From: Haemonchus contortus
Taxonomy: Eukaryota; Nematoda; Chromadorea; Rhabditida; Trichostrongylidae
Length of the DNA: 64,000 nt
NCBI GenBank assembly: GCA_000469685.2
Contig: LS997562.1
Span: 24,699,681 to 24,763,680 of the forward strand
Direction: 5' to 3'
Of this stretch, positions 12,501 to 22,783 are shown in pieces (the stretch's first letter is position 1; every line of letters starts with the position of its first letter). A model generated the notes under the pieces. It had not been told where the DNA came from. It saw only the letters and a list, made by a program, of their open reading frames with translations, and did no database searches. Position numbers and translations under genes: made by a program.

Positions 12501-13707
12501 CGAATCAGTGGTAGCTGCTAATGTTGACTGATGTTAAACTATGAAATACCAGTTGTCGAAATTCCTAGATCATTTTAAGTGGGATAAATTTTGTGTTGAG
12601 TGATGTCGTTGCGAAATAAAAGCGCGATTCTTTCTCGAGTGAAAACCTCGATACGTAATAGTCACAACCAAATACTGAGGAATAAATCGGGAATTCTTGT
12701 CCTCAGATAGCACTGACCTTAGTCGTCCATTCATCAGGTACTTATCACGTACTTCTTGTCATATTACTCCACCATCCTGCCTTATCGTATTCGTTGTGCA
12801 ACGTTGTGAATACAAATGGAACATACCAAAATGGTAAAACAACGTTGTGAATACAAAAGGGTTAGGAGCTCCTGTTCCTCCCTTATTAGTTATCAGTGTT
12901 ATCATTTTCTGTAATCATTTGTCTGCGAGCACCGCTTACATCTGACACTGATGTAGTAAAGGCTTTTGAATATAATGCCTAATATCAGCGCTCATCAGTT
13001 GTTATCGATCCTTACTAACAACCATTCCCTATCACGCGAAATCCTCATGAAAGGTTCTACTGTTGACGTGAAGGGCGTGACGGAGTCAGTGCCTCCTGCC
13101 TCCTACGGCTTCCTGTTTGCCCTCATCAGTTATTATCAGTTCATGTTATCAATTATATCTACGACCCTCTTATGTCCCGCACATAACAGTTATCAATATG
13201 ATCCTGCCACACCCCACACCTCTCACTAAGTGTGTGCTAACACGAAGGGCGTAAATGGACCCGATTGTTCTTGTTCTGTGGTCCCATGGCATTCAATGAA
13301 TCTCTTTCAGTTGTTATCATATCTTGTCATACATCTTCGGTGTTTCCACTTTGGCCCCTTGTACCCCTTAGAAATTCAAACGCTCTGTCTAGGAGTAGAT
13401 GTTGTGGTTTTCGCTCAGGCACGTATCGACACGCCCAAAAATAAGGACCACTGTAACAGACACATCAATTTATGTACAGTAGGATGATTCAGGGCAATGT
13501 AGTTCGTATCAGAAATGTTCTTCATTGTAGGATCCATATTGGCAACCAACAACTCAGGAAGAAATGGAAGAGTATGGTGAAAAAGGAGATTCACCTAATC
13601 ATGCTCGTGGTTACATGGATGCAGTGCGACGCCGAAAAGGATTACCAACTGATGATGTTATCGTAGTATCAGCTGAAAAGCAAAGGAATCTCACGAAAAA
13701 TAAATAG
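580..13707 (+). CDS. EFL1: EFL1 (EFTUD1/Ria1) ribosome-assembly GTPase, C-terminal 18 exons, 5' partial
   Basis: EFL1 is a cytoplasmic EF-2-like GTPase that, with SBDS, evicts eIF6 from late pre-60S subunits. Exons: 580-664, 721-869, 920-1040, 2684-2906, 2973-3043, 3099-3217, 3270-3404, 3782-3943, 4050-4154, 4675-4758, 6771-6919, 6979-7078, 7136-7223, 10437-10573, 10632-10729, 11558-11627, 11799-11957, 13531-13707. Phases agree across all junctions, giving 743 codons and a TAG stop. Matches to animal EFL1 include GNVIFSSA (exon 2), [14 protein letters not shown] (3), [12 protein letters not shown] (6), [12 protein letters not shown] (9), [10 protein letters not shown] (11), [14 protein letters not shown] (13), [16 protein letters not shown] (14), [19 protein letters not shown] (17) and the tail KQRNLTKNK. 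These cover EF-2-like domains II to V. The G domain must lie upstream. The acceptor of the fourth exon is the least certain. The linker before exon 11 is shorter than in human, so a small exon could be missed. Confidence 0.92.
1206..1842. mobile_element. piggyBac-like MITE in an EFL1 intron
   Basis: The left end reads TTAA then CCCATTGACGACC. The right end is the inverted match GGTCGTCAATGGG followed by TTGA, a one-base-decayed TTAA. TTAA target duplications and ends that begin CCC are the piggyBac hallmarks. The 637 bp interior has no transposase, so this is a non-autonomous element. The left end also carries two identical 20-bp palindromes. Confidence 0.7.
1219..1284. repeat. Twin perfect palindromes GCAGTCCACATGTGGACTGC
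   Basis: The 20-base perfect palindrome occurs twice, at about 1219-1238 and 1264-1283. The spacer itself holds a CCACGTGG palindrome. Both lie just inside the left end of the piggyBac-like MITE and could form hairpins or a cruciform. Confidence 0.85.
1915..2535. repeat. Dispersed repeat of about 600 bp, copy 1 (EFL1 intron)
   Basis: From GCGATGAAGGTGAA to the end GTGAACTGTGCCTTTAA, this stretch aligns along its length with 61510-62120 in the receptor gene. Shared landmarks include TTTTTCAACCTCT, GGTCCTAGAACGAAT and CGACACTCGTCT. I see no coding sequence or clear TIRs, and the class is unknown. A shorter match to the terminal 40 bases lies at about 39790-39845. Confidence 0.75.
4865..5441 (-). 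mobile_element. Internally deleted mariner element (577 bp)
   Basis: Flanked by TA on both sides. The ends are an imperfect inverted pair (TTAGGGTGATGCATAATTAT at the left; its counterpart ending TTCAACCTAA at the right). The right half, read on the - strand, matches the left portion of the element at 52120-52648. This makes it a deletion derivative of one mariner family, sitting in an EFL1 intron against the gene's direction. No intact transposase frame is left. Confidence 0.75.
5442..6770. other. EFL1 intron remainder
   Basis: AT-rich sequence between the deleted mariner and the next exon at 6771. No exon, RNA gene or repeat is recognised. Confidence 0.5.
7224..7949. other. EFL1 intron, unique part
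   Basis: First part of the 3.2 kb intron between exons 7136-7223 and 10437-10573. Nothing recognisable is seen before the tandem array begins. Confidence 0.5.
7950..9215. repeat. Microsatellite-tailed tandem-repeat element, copy 1
   Basis: Three parts in order. (a) About 7950-8720: tandem units of about 127 bp (some shortened), each with CCGCCCACTTTGGTGC, TTGACCACATTTGTTC and CCGCATCCCAGCACGTTTCT. (b) About 8740-9150: a single-copy block beginning GTGGGCGGGGCTTCGCTA. (c) About 9153-9184: a short (ACAAACAG)-type microsatellite, then GCGCTTTATATATAG. The same order recurs at 14660-18300. Long - strand frames here (for example 8244-8732) are repeat artefacts. Confidence 0.8.
9533..10354 (+). 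mobile_element. Truncated mariner element with TA duplication (822 bp)
   Basis: TA dinucleotides (9531-9532 and 10355-10356) flank inverted ends: TTAGGTTGGGAGATAAGTCC on the left, and the matching right end read in reverse. Broken + strand frames give mariner transposase pieces: [11 protein letters not shown] and VTGDES with the first catalytic Asp (about 9710-9770), a piece with [17 protein letters not shown] sequence (9890-9960), and [18 protein letters not shown] (10090-10140). Stops and frame changes make it a pseudogene. Full mariners are about 1.3 kb, so the N-terminal part is lost. Confidence 0.85.
11044..11290 (-). repeat. Diverged copy of tRNA-derived repeat family 1 (EFL1 intron)
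   Basis: Matches the units at 22784-23650: TTTTGTT(G/A)A(T/C)TGCT, CGCAGTACGCG, a B-box-like GGATTTGAACCC (promoter on the - strand) and TCACACGTTCAACGTG. It is more diverged than those units. Confidence 0.6.
11628..11629 (+). other. GC splice donor (GC-AG intron) in EFL1
   Basis: The exon ending GCTAAG at 11627 is followed by GCAATC, not GT. Splicing to the AG at 11797-11798 keeps phase 0 and joins AQRKAK to [11 protein letters not shown], which aligns without gaps to the human EFL1 segment KREGR-VLQEEMKEGT. A GT further on (about 11652) is also in phase but would add eight unmatched residues. Confidence 0.75.
11958..13530. other. Last EFL1 intron
   Basis: This 1.57 kb intron lies between exons 11799-11957 and 13531-13707. 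No transposon ends or coding homology are recognised. Confidence 0.5.
13699..13704 (+). terminator. Candidate poly(A) signal AATAAA overlapping the EFL1 stop
   Basis: The last two sense codons, AAT AAA, spell the canonical hexamer and TAG follows directly. If it is used, cleavage would fall about 10-20 bases after the stop, giving a very short 3' UTR. A weaker AATAAG lies at about 13742. Confidence 0.4.
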
Positions 13708-14659
13708 AAGCGACGAATAGTACGTATATTTGCTGGATAGTAATAAGGTTTTTCATTGAGAGTTTTATTAAGAATACGCGTTTGTGTTGCAATGATAGCT
13801 CCTTCATCTTAATTTGACTTTATGTGGAGCACGTTTTGTTGATGCTCGGATCTGGTTCTGCTCTGTTACAACAATGATTATTATTAGTTGCTGTTGTTGT
13901 TGTTGTTGTTGGTCATTACTTGTTGAGTACTGTGATTTATGATAAATTTTGATCGTGCCGAATCCTCTATCATAGCAGTATTGCAATTTCAAAATTTCAT
14001 CTTGAAATTTCAATTAGATTGTTATATCCAAGTAATTTTAAGCAACTGTCGTGAGTATGAAATGAAATGTTTTTATTTCATCTTCCTTTTTTGACGATTG
14101 TCGAAGCTGCCCTTGTTTTTATTTTCATAATTACCAGGCGGCTACGCACGCTATTGCGTGCGCTAGGGGCTCTAGCCATGAGGGACGGAGCCACATGGCT
14201 TCTGATTCTCATTATAGACCCTTATCATCCGAGCCTCTTCCAGGACACTTCTGTAGCGGCTATCATTTTTTTGGGAGGTGAAAAGGGGCTGTGTGTGGCC
14301 ATGAAGAGTTCTCCGATGTATCCAAATCAAATACCTACGCAGTCCACGTAGTTGAAGGAACCCTGTGTAGTTTGGGCTCTGTGTGGCCGTGAACACCAAA
14401 TTTGAAGGTTAAGCCCCTTTGGGTATTTGTAGGGATTTACACGTCTCTACAGGGTATGCACCTGTGTCGCCGAGGTTATTGTAGAATTTATTTTATGAGG
14501 TCTGAAGTTAATGTAGTGCATTTGCTTCTGAGTAGAAGGGACTACTGCGTGTGGAACCACGGATAACAACTTAAAAAAATTTTTTAGCCTAATTTTTTAA
14601 AGAGTTTAGTGGTATCCCCTGGTTGTACGTATATGTGTGAAGGACAGATGTGTAAATTC
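13708..14659. other. Intergenic sequence downstream of EFL1
   Basis: Mostly AT-rich with no gene recognised. It contains a short (GTT)n microsatellite at about 13888-13911. Confidence 0.5.
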
Positions 14660-16137
14660 TTGATCTCAGGCCCGCCCCCTCTTTGCAAACCCCACCCACT
14701 TCAGACTTCGAACCACATTACTTTTATGACCTCCAGACACCTTTTTCCAGCACCTACAACGCTCTAAAGCACTCTAAAACGCACCTGAAAAGACTTAATA
14801 ATTTTGATGTAAGCCCCGCCCACTTCAGTGCCAATCCCGCCCAGTTCTGGGATCTGACCACATTTGTTCTACTATATCATACCACTTTTTTTCCCGCATC
14901 TCAGAACGTTTCCGAACAGAGTTATAAATTTTCTCTAAGCCCCGCCCATTTTAGTGCCAACCACGCCCACTTTGAGGGTTTGACCACATTTGCTATTTTA
15001 CCCCTTACCACTTTTTTGCCGCATCCCGAAACGTTTTTGAACAAAGTTATAAATTTTTATCTAAGCTCCGCCCACTTTAGTGCCAACCACGCCCACTTCT
15101 AGAATTTGACCACATTCGCTATTTTACCCCTTACCACTTTTTTGCCGCATCCCGAAACGTTTTTGAACAAAGTTATAAATTTTTAATCTAAGCTCCGCCC
15201 ATTTTAGTGCCAATCCCGTCCACTTCTAGGATTTGACCACATTTGTTCTACTGCATCATACCACTTTTTCCCGCGTCTCAGAACGTTACTGGATAGAGTC
15301 ATAAATTGGCCTGAGCTCCGCCCACTTTAGTGCCAACCACGCCCACTTTGAGGGTTTGACCACATTTGCTATTTTTCCCGTTACCACTTTTTTGCCGCAT
15401 CCCGGGACGTTTTTGAACAGAGTTATAAATTTTTGATCTAAGCTCCGCCCACTTTAGTGCCAACCACGTCCACTTCTGGGATTCGACCACATTTGTTCCA
15501 TTACCTCTAACCACTTTTTTGCCGCATCCCGGAACGTTTTTGAACAGAGTTATAATTTTTTGATCTAAGCTCCGCCCACTTTAGTGCCAACCACCCCCAC
15601 TTCTGGGATTTGACCACATTTGTTCCATTACCTCTAACCACTTTTTTCCCACACTCTAAAACGTTTCCAAGCAAAGTTGCGTTTATTTTTGAAAAGTGGC
15701 TTTCGTCTCAACGCACGCCCCGCCCATCGTGGGCGGGGCTTCGCTAAGCTTACGCATGCCCAACACGCATGAGGCCCTGCTCACTTTTCTTCTTTTTTTC
15801 CTGACCTCTGCGCCTTAATTGAATCGAGTTATGAATACATTTGAAAAGTACCGCCCATTTTGAGAAAGCTCCGCCCACAGCACGTGGGTCTCCTCCTTCT
15901 GGTTTGTTGACCCAATCCTCACCTTTGAACATTTTTCCCCGGTGTTTGAACTTTTTCGAAGCGAAAATAAGATGTTTGACTGCTGGCACCGCCCACTCCG
16001 GCACATGCCCCGCCCCCGGTGGGCGGAGCTCCGCAGAGCTCATATGTGCTCTGTTAATCTTGTCCCAGGCTCCACCAATCCCGAACTTGTCCCGACCTCT
16101 AAAGGTGTTTTTTCCGGTGAAACAGAATTGCGTGAAC
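14660..16137. repeat. Microsatellite-tailed tandem-repeat element, copy 2
   Basis: About 14660-15710 holds roughly eight or nine units of 126-127 bp of the same family as 7950-8720, in the same orientation. The single-copy block at 15720-16137 matches 8740-9150: GTGGGCGGGGCTTCGCTAAG, ATCGAGTTATGAAT, GTACCGCCCA, GGGCGGAGCTCCG. The (ACAT)n tract follows directly, in the place of the short microsatellite of copy 1. Confidence 0.85.
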
Positions 16138-16141
16138 ACAC

Positions 16142-16198
16142 AGACATACATACATACATACATACATACATACATACATACATACATACATACATACA

Positions 16199-16229
<31 letters not shown>

Positions 16230-16231
16230 CA

Positions 16232-16262
<31 letters not shown>

Positions 16263-17167
16263 CATACATACATACATACATACATACATACATACATACA
16301 TACATACATACATACATACATACATACATACATACATACATACATACATACATACATACATACATACATACATACATACATACATACATACATACATACA
16401 TACATACATACATACATACATACATACATACATACATACATACATACATACATACATACATACATACATACATACATACATACATACATACATACATACA
16501 TACATACATACATACATACATACATACATACATACATACATACATACATACATACATACATACATACATACATACATACATACATACATACATACATACA
16601 TACATACATACATACATACATACATACATACATACATACATACATACATACATACATACATACATACATACATACATACATACATACATACATACATACA
16701 TACATACATACATACATACATACATACATACATACATACATACATACATACATACATACATACATACATACATACATACATACATACATACATACATACA
16801 TACATACATACATACATACATACATACATACATACATACATACATACATACATACATACATACATACATACATACATACATAAACATACATACATACATA
16901 CATACAACATACATACATACATACATACATACATACATACATACATACATACATACATACATACATACATACATACATACATACATACATACATACATAC
17001 ATACATACATACATACATACATACATACATACATACATACATACATACATACATACATACATACATCATACATACATACATACATACATACATACATACA
17101 TACATACATACATACTACATACATACATACATACATACATACATACATACATACATACATACATACA

Positions 17168-17198
<31 letters not shown>

Positions 17199-18220
17199 CA
17201 TACATACATACATACATACATACATAACATACATACATACATACATACATACATACATACATACATACATACATACAATACATACATACATACATACATA
17301 CATACATACATACATACATACATACATACATACATACATACATACATACATACATACATACATACATACATACATACATACATACATACATACATACATA
17401 CATACATACATACATACATACATACATACATACATACATACATACATACATACATACATACATACATACATACATACATACATACATACATACATACATA
17501 CATACATACATACATACATACATACATACATACATACATACATACATACATACATACATACATACATACATACATACATACATACATACATACATACATA
17601 CATACATACATACATACATACATACATACATACATACATACATACATACATACATACATACATACATACATACATACATACATACATACATACATACATA
17701 CATACATACATACATACATACATACATACATACATACATACATACATACATACATACATACATACATACATACATACATACATACATACATACATACATA
17801 CATACATACATACATACATACATACATACATACATACATACATACATACATACATAACATACATACATACATACATACATACATACATACATACATACAT
17901 ACATACATACATACATACATACATACATACATACATACATACATACATACATACATACATACATACATACATACATACATACATACATACATACATACAT
18001 ACATACATACATACATACATACATACATACATACATACATACATACATACATACATACATACATACATACATACATACATACATACATACACATACATAC
18101 ATACATACATACATACATACATACATACATACATACATACATACATACATACATACATACATACATACATACATACATACATACATACATACATACATAC
18201 ATACATACATACATACATAC
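16142..18220. repeat. (ACAT)n microsatellite, about 2.1 kb
   Basis: About 520 tetranucleotide units run nearly without interruption. A few indels (for example at about 16199, 16231, 16881, 16906, 17067, 17115, 17168, 17226, 17278, 17855, 18091) separate long pure runs; many lie between 16880 and 17280. Long frames of MYVC or THTYI repeats on both strands come only from this tract and are not genes. Confidence 0.98.
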
Positions 18221-18270
18221 AAACAAACAAACAAACAAACAAACAAACAAACAACAAACAAACAAACAGA
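18221..18270. repeat. (AAAC)n microsatellite adjoining (ACAT)n
   Basis: About 12 AAAC units follow the ACAT tract, then CAGACACC and GTGGATTGTATATAGAG. The last part resembles the TTTATATATAG that follows the microsatellite of copy 1. Confidence 0.9.
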
Positions 18271-19034
18271 CACCAAACTTGTGGATTGTATATAGAGAGA
18301 CAAGGAGTCTCTTAACGAACTCTTGTCTGGGTTGAGGTGGATTAAGGTAGAGAAATGTGAGAATGAGACAAGCGCAACGATAAGAGGTTCGTCAAATCAG
18401 AGCTCACACCAACATTACTTTCGATTTTTTTTTCGAGCTTCAAACTGAGTATAGAGATGTATAGGTTTCCCAATCGAAGGACGAGCCAGACGTTCTTCGA
18501 TTCTTTAGCCCTTCGGTCTCTGAGCAATAATGATACCGTGATGTTGAAAATCGGACGCAAAACGTCATGGTGATGGCACGCTCAGTAGAGAGAGAGTTAC
18601 AGCATTAGGCTCTGAATTCTTCTCTCTCATGATTGGACATGTGAAGGAAGGGTGGCCTCCGGTTATAGGAGCACAAGTTTGATGAGGCAACACCATCGGT
18701 GTAGTGCTGGAGTCGTTCTGATCATGCGGACTCAGTGGGTCAGTGTTATTGACCAAAAGATCGGTGAAAACTCAGTGAAGATGGACCGGTTGACTGGGGA
18801 GCCTTCCTGCAGAGCTGAGCCAGATGCAGTTTCCTGTGAGAGCAACATTGCCCTCGTTTATCTACCGGCTGGGCAGCGCGCTGTATCATAGGTGCCATTC
18901 CAAAATTGTGGCACTGGGGATGTCGTTGAATCGCGAGGCCGTTTGTCATCCTACCATTGGGAAGAGCATCGTCCTTCAAATCGCCGAGACTATTTAACAT
19001 GGGTCCAGTATACCAGTCCGCCTATTTACTAATT
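18271..19034. other. Intergenic, between the microsatellite and the BEL/Pao remnant
   Basis: No gene recognised. Part could belong to the 3' LTR of the neighbouring retroelement, but I could align only 19035-19170 with the other LTR-like copy. Confidence 0.4.
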
Positions 19035-19170
19035 GTAGTGGATGGATAGGAATTTTATTACTATGCGATGATGGATCCATCAACAACAACGTTATCGTTG
19101 TGTCGGTGGTTCATTCCATGCTTCATTCGAGCGACGGTAGTCATGCTCATAGAGAGTATTGTTCCTTGTG
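19035..19170 (-). repeat. LTR-like direct repeat (BEL/Pao), 3' side
   Basis: Shares GGAATTTTATTACTAT, ATCAACAACAAC, TCGGTGGTTCATT and CATTCGAGCG with 24086-24270 in the same orientation. It lies just beyond the integrase/C-terminal end, as a 3' LTR should. Confidence 0.6.
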
Positions 19171-19453
19171 TTGTTTTCAAATTTAGTTTGAGTTCGTCAC
19201 TGTGGCATGTATTCCGTGGCTTCTTTATTTTTATTTATTTATTTAAACTGCACTCATGGTGCGCATAGACTACAACGAATGTGTGTTAGTAAAGCATAAG
19301 GAAGGGAAAGGATAAACTAAAACGAGCAGTAATCAAAAACACGAACAGTAACTAAAAACAAAATGAAGAAGAAGAATCTCGTAATAATTATTGCTTTGCG
19401 TTTGTGCGTCACTCTCGATCATAATGCTTTCATCTTCTTCTACTTGTTCTGCT

Positions 19454-19750
19454 TCACCGCCATCTTGGAGTTCGAGCGGAACGAAAACATTGATGGGCCG
19501 TCGTATGATATGTACACGCGGTAACTTCAGAAATTAGATCGTGTACTCGTCCTAATTTCCAAGCGTTCCGTGGAAGAAGTGGGACTGCTATGAGCACTAA
19601 TGTATTCCGAGCTGGCATTTTGCTAGTTCCGCTCTGCTGATCAAAGGTTTGTGCTTTTCTCGAAGGTTGGCCAAGTACTGATCTCACCACAGTTTCCAAA
19701 AATTTTCAGTTATTTTGAGGCTCGTCTTCAGCGCATCTTCTGCTTTTTGA
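19454..19750 (-). pseudogene. BEL/Pao C-terminal domain, frameshifted
   Basis: On the - strand one frame gives NAWKLGRVHDLISE and a second frame continues with IIRRPINVFVPLE. Together they resemble the C-terminal domain after BEL/Pao integrase. The change of frame between them and an in-frame stop in the upstream FWKLW segment show decay. Confidence 0.7.
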
Positions 19751-19849
19751 CGAGTTTTGAGTTGCCCGCTTCCTTAGCTGGTAGATACTGACTATCATTA
19801 TCGTCTGTCGTACTTGATTCGAAAGGATATGTAATAATCATGACACGTT

Positions 19850-20085
19850 TAATGGAGTCCATAGGTCTCAAAATTGGAGTTTGTTCCCAGTTTTTTCTCG
19901 ATAGGGGAGTGGCCTGTGTTCAAGGTGCCCTCGATTTCGATAAGGATGGTCCTCAGTTCTGTATTTGTCAGTATTGCTTTGTGTGCCACTTTGCAGAGTG
20001 AGCGCTTGATGGTTTGTATTAGTCGCTCGTAGTATGCTCTTGCCATGGCGCAAAGGGGTTGATTGTTTTCCATTCTATTCCTCAA
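19850..20085 (-). pseudogene. BEL/Pao integrase C-terminal part
   Basis: The - strand frame contains AMARAYYERLIQTIKRSL, then EGTLNTGHSPIEKK and FETYG. These match the conserved PWxGAxYERLI...EGxLNxRPLT...F region of BEL/Pao integrases. It is open for 78 codons only. Confidence 0.8.
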
Positions 20086-20659
20086 GAGGCTAAGGCATTG
20101 ACTAATGAGCTGTCTCCTGTGATAAGTTGCATAGCAACTGTGAGAATCTGTTCTGCCAGGAGAGAATTTCGATGCGTTCTCCGACGTGATTGTTGGTGGG
20201 ACACCTCCTCTTGCAAAAAAAATCGACGTAATCCATTCAGAAAATTATTTGTGATCATATCCGAAACTAACTCTATATGAAGAAGTTTTGTTGTCCTACA
20301 GATTCATAAATCCGGACCACTTCTCAGTTTACCGTTGTAGAAAGCTGTCAAAATAAGTCTATTCCAATGTGTTCAAATGAGTCTTGACCTCACTACAAGC
20401 GGTGCGAGAAGATTCTCCATCTCCGGATACTTGAAAGGAAGGTTGTTCTTATTTTTTGGCATGGAATGCATTTCCTTATGATACTCTGGGTCAATTGACG
20501 GAGCTTGTGTATCCGTTGATGCCGGGGAAGATGAGTGAAGGAACTTAGCTGGATTTGGAAGGCGGGATGGCAGTGGGGATGATAGGGTGGATGTTGAAGT
20601 AGATTTGGCCGTTGTTTCAGTGTTTGACATTGTATTTCGGAAGTTGCAGGCCATTGGCT

Positions 20660-21220
20660 TTAATCGTCATTGCTAACAAGAAACTTGGGACCGTTCCACC
20701 ACCAAAGCGTCCCGAACTTCTCCTTCAAAAGCCCGCTAGTTGCACAGTCTGCAGGGTTGGTGTTCGTATTCGCATCACCAAACCTAACGGAAATTCCATC
20801 TTTCTTCAAGTCTTCACTGATGGTTGGTGTCTCTTTGCAACGGTTAAAACTAATACTCCGACCTTGCGGTCACAGTCAGATATGGCTAGCCGTGCAAGTG
20901 CCATTTCTGAGTCTGAATAGATGGTGATTGATTGTATATAATATTGATTTTGGAGAGACCACATAGCAGTGTTGACGAGACGCGTTGCCATTGTCAGGGT
21001 GTTCATTTCTTTTTGGTAATGACGAATTACCCTTCATTGATGGGAGCTTCGATTTCGCTATTGGTAATTCTGTTTGTTTATTGTGAACTAGATATACGCA
21101 TGCTGCCATAGTTTGTTTGCTTTTTCTTCCTTTTCTTGAAATACGCTCCGTAAACACTTGTATTTGTGGTCTTATATGTTTCCATTCAAAGTGGTGATTT
21201 CTGATAACAGTTCGTCCCAC
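20660..21220 (-). pseudogene. BEL/Pao RNase H and following region
   Basis: Overlapping - strand frames carry AACVYLVHNKQTELPIAKSK, a degenerate P-K-E-x-N block, MATRLVNT, TIYSDSEMALARL, then FGDANTNTNPADCATSGLL and WWWNGPKFL. This is the usual RNase H to integrase zinc-finger order of BEL/Pao. The pieces lie in different frames. Confidence 0.75.
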
Positions 21221-21689
21221 TTGTAGTTATGCTTCCACAAATTCTATAGAAAGAGCTTTGCTTTGATCATCAGTGGATTCATCCATACGGAAGGATCATA
21301 TAATGATGCTACTTGCTCTGATGTGCTTCGCTTTGTAACGACCGTTTTCTCTGGTATTCGAGCTCGATGATATCTTCTGCTGAACCCCACTTTAGTCCTA
21401 ATATCTTTGGGTTTTTGAGTGGCTCAGCTTGCCAGGTGGAAGGCGTTGTTTGACTCCTGTAGAATTGGTTCTGGACTCGCGCCAGTTCGTGTTCATTTCA
21501 GCGAGAGTTTGCCACGCCCTACTGCAGCATTGCAGTGCTTCATCTGGTGTAGATGTACTCAAATACTATTACTACCATTGGGATACTACTATTGGGCAGC
21601 GTCAGCTTTAGGCAGATCATATCGTTGTCAGCAGCACGACGTCAGGACACCATAACTCATTCAAACTCAAGCACACCGTTGGAAATTAG

Positions 21690-21890
21690 ACGTAGTTCGG
21701 GTTCAGAAGTCGAAGAAGCATTGAATTCTATTTGAACATGTGAAGCGAGCATTGAATTATTAGACAAAAAAAGACTCATAGAACATCTGAAACGCACTGA
21801 TGACAAAGAAACGGCCGCTCTGATGAAGGACAAGGTGTATGTGGACGATTACGTTGTTCTGCACCTATGTCCAGAATGATGTCAGCATGT
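21690..21890 (+). pseudogene. Reverse-transcriptase fragment, inverted within the BEL/Pao element
   Basis: The + strand frame reads LDKKRLIEHLKRTDDKETAA and then MKDKVYVDDYVVLHL. This resembles the RT catalytic YVDD box and the residues before it in BEL/Pao. Flanking RT sequence (21230-21560) and all other domains read on the - strand, so this piece has been inverted or inserted. Confidence 0.5.
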
Positions 21891-22071
21891 TTAAATTGTT
21901 TCTTCCTAACATTCTAGGCACAGCTTCCACCAGGAGATCGTCTGAATGCTCTGATGAGGTATGGACTTTTCTTGAGGTAAAATGGTGTGATCGCCTATTT
22001 TGCACGATGTTGGGTTCTGCTCTGCCATAATTGTTCTTAAGTTCTGATTCGCTCCCCTTTTCTTTGCAACG

Positions 22072-22350
22072 TCATCTTGGGCAAGTTACTGGAGCATGAT
22101 CGCTTCCGTTGCAATAGAAGCAGCAATGTGCTCTTGCGCCTCGGCTACCTTTGATTTTGGATGTTCTCACGGTGAATGTAGTGCTTGCAGTTGATTCTCC
22201 ATTCTCAGTCATGGATGCTTGTATATTCTCTATTTGAGTTTCTATTTCAAACACATCTTGAAGATCTTTGCGCAACTGCCTCGTTGTCCAGTCTTGTTCT
22301 GATGATGCTGCTCTCTTCTTTAGTACAGCTCTCCGAATTTTTTCGTTCAA
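22072..22350 (-). pseudogene. BEL/Pao gag fragment with zinc knuckle
   Basis: A 92-codon - strand frame has DWTTRQLRKDLQDVFEIETQ and ends with CFYCNGSDHAPVTCPR, a CX2CX4HX4C zinc knuckle. It lies upstream of the RT/RNase H blocks in - strand order, as gag should. Confidence 0.75.
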
Positions 22351-22783
22351 TTTCGATGGAATTGTTCGTCGTGTCTGCTGAGTGTTGATTTTCTCACCTT
22401 TCCGTTCGGGTTGAGCAATGATAGGGAGAATCGTGCTAATGTGCTTATTTGGTCTAGAGTTTTACCGCTTTTCGTTTGTGGGCTTTGAAGGTGTTGTAGC
22501 AGATGATAGGCCACTGCCTCTTTGTTGTCATATTCTTCTTCAAAAGTTGAATAGCGACGTCGTATTTGTCTGCCGTGATCAGAAGCTCTTTTACATCAGA
22601 TGTTCAGATGTTACTCTTGTGGATGACAGTATCGAAAATTTCCCAGAAATGATCCCATACCCGTAGTTGTCCTTGAAACTTGGAATGGGAAGAGGAGCGA
22701 GGCGCGGCTTGAGCGCCTCATCTGAGATAGGTTTGGATGCGGTATATCCGCATTTTGCTCCAGGAGTAAACAAAGTTTGATTA

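Noticed and set aside
15750..18315. Very long open frames on both strands (up to about 820 codons) with MYVC or THTYI repeats
   Set aside because: They are translations of the (ACAT)n microsatellite, whose 12-base codon period lacks stops in several frames; not genes.
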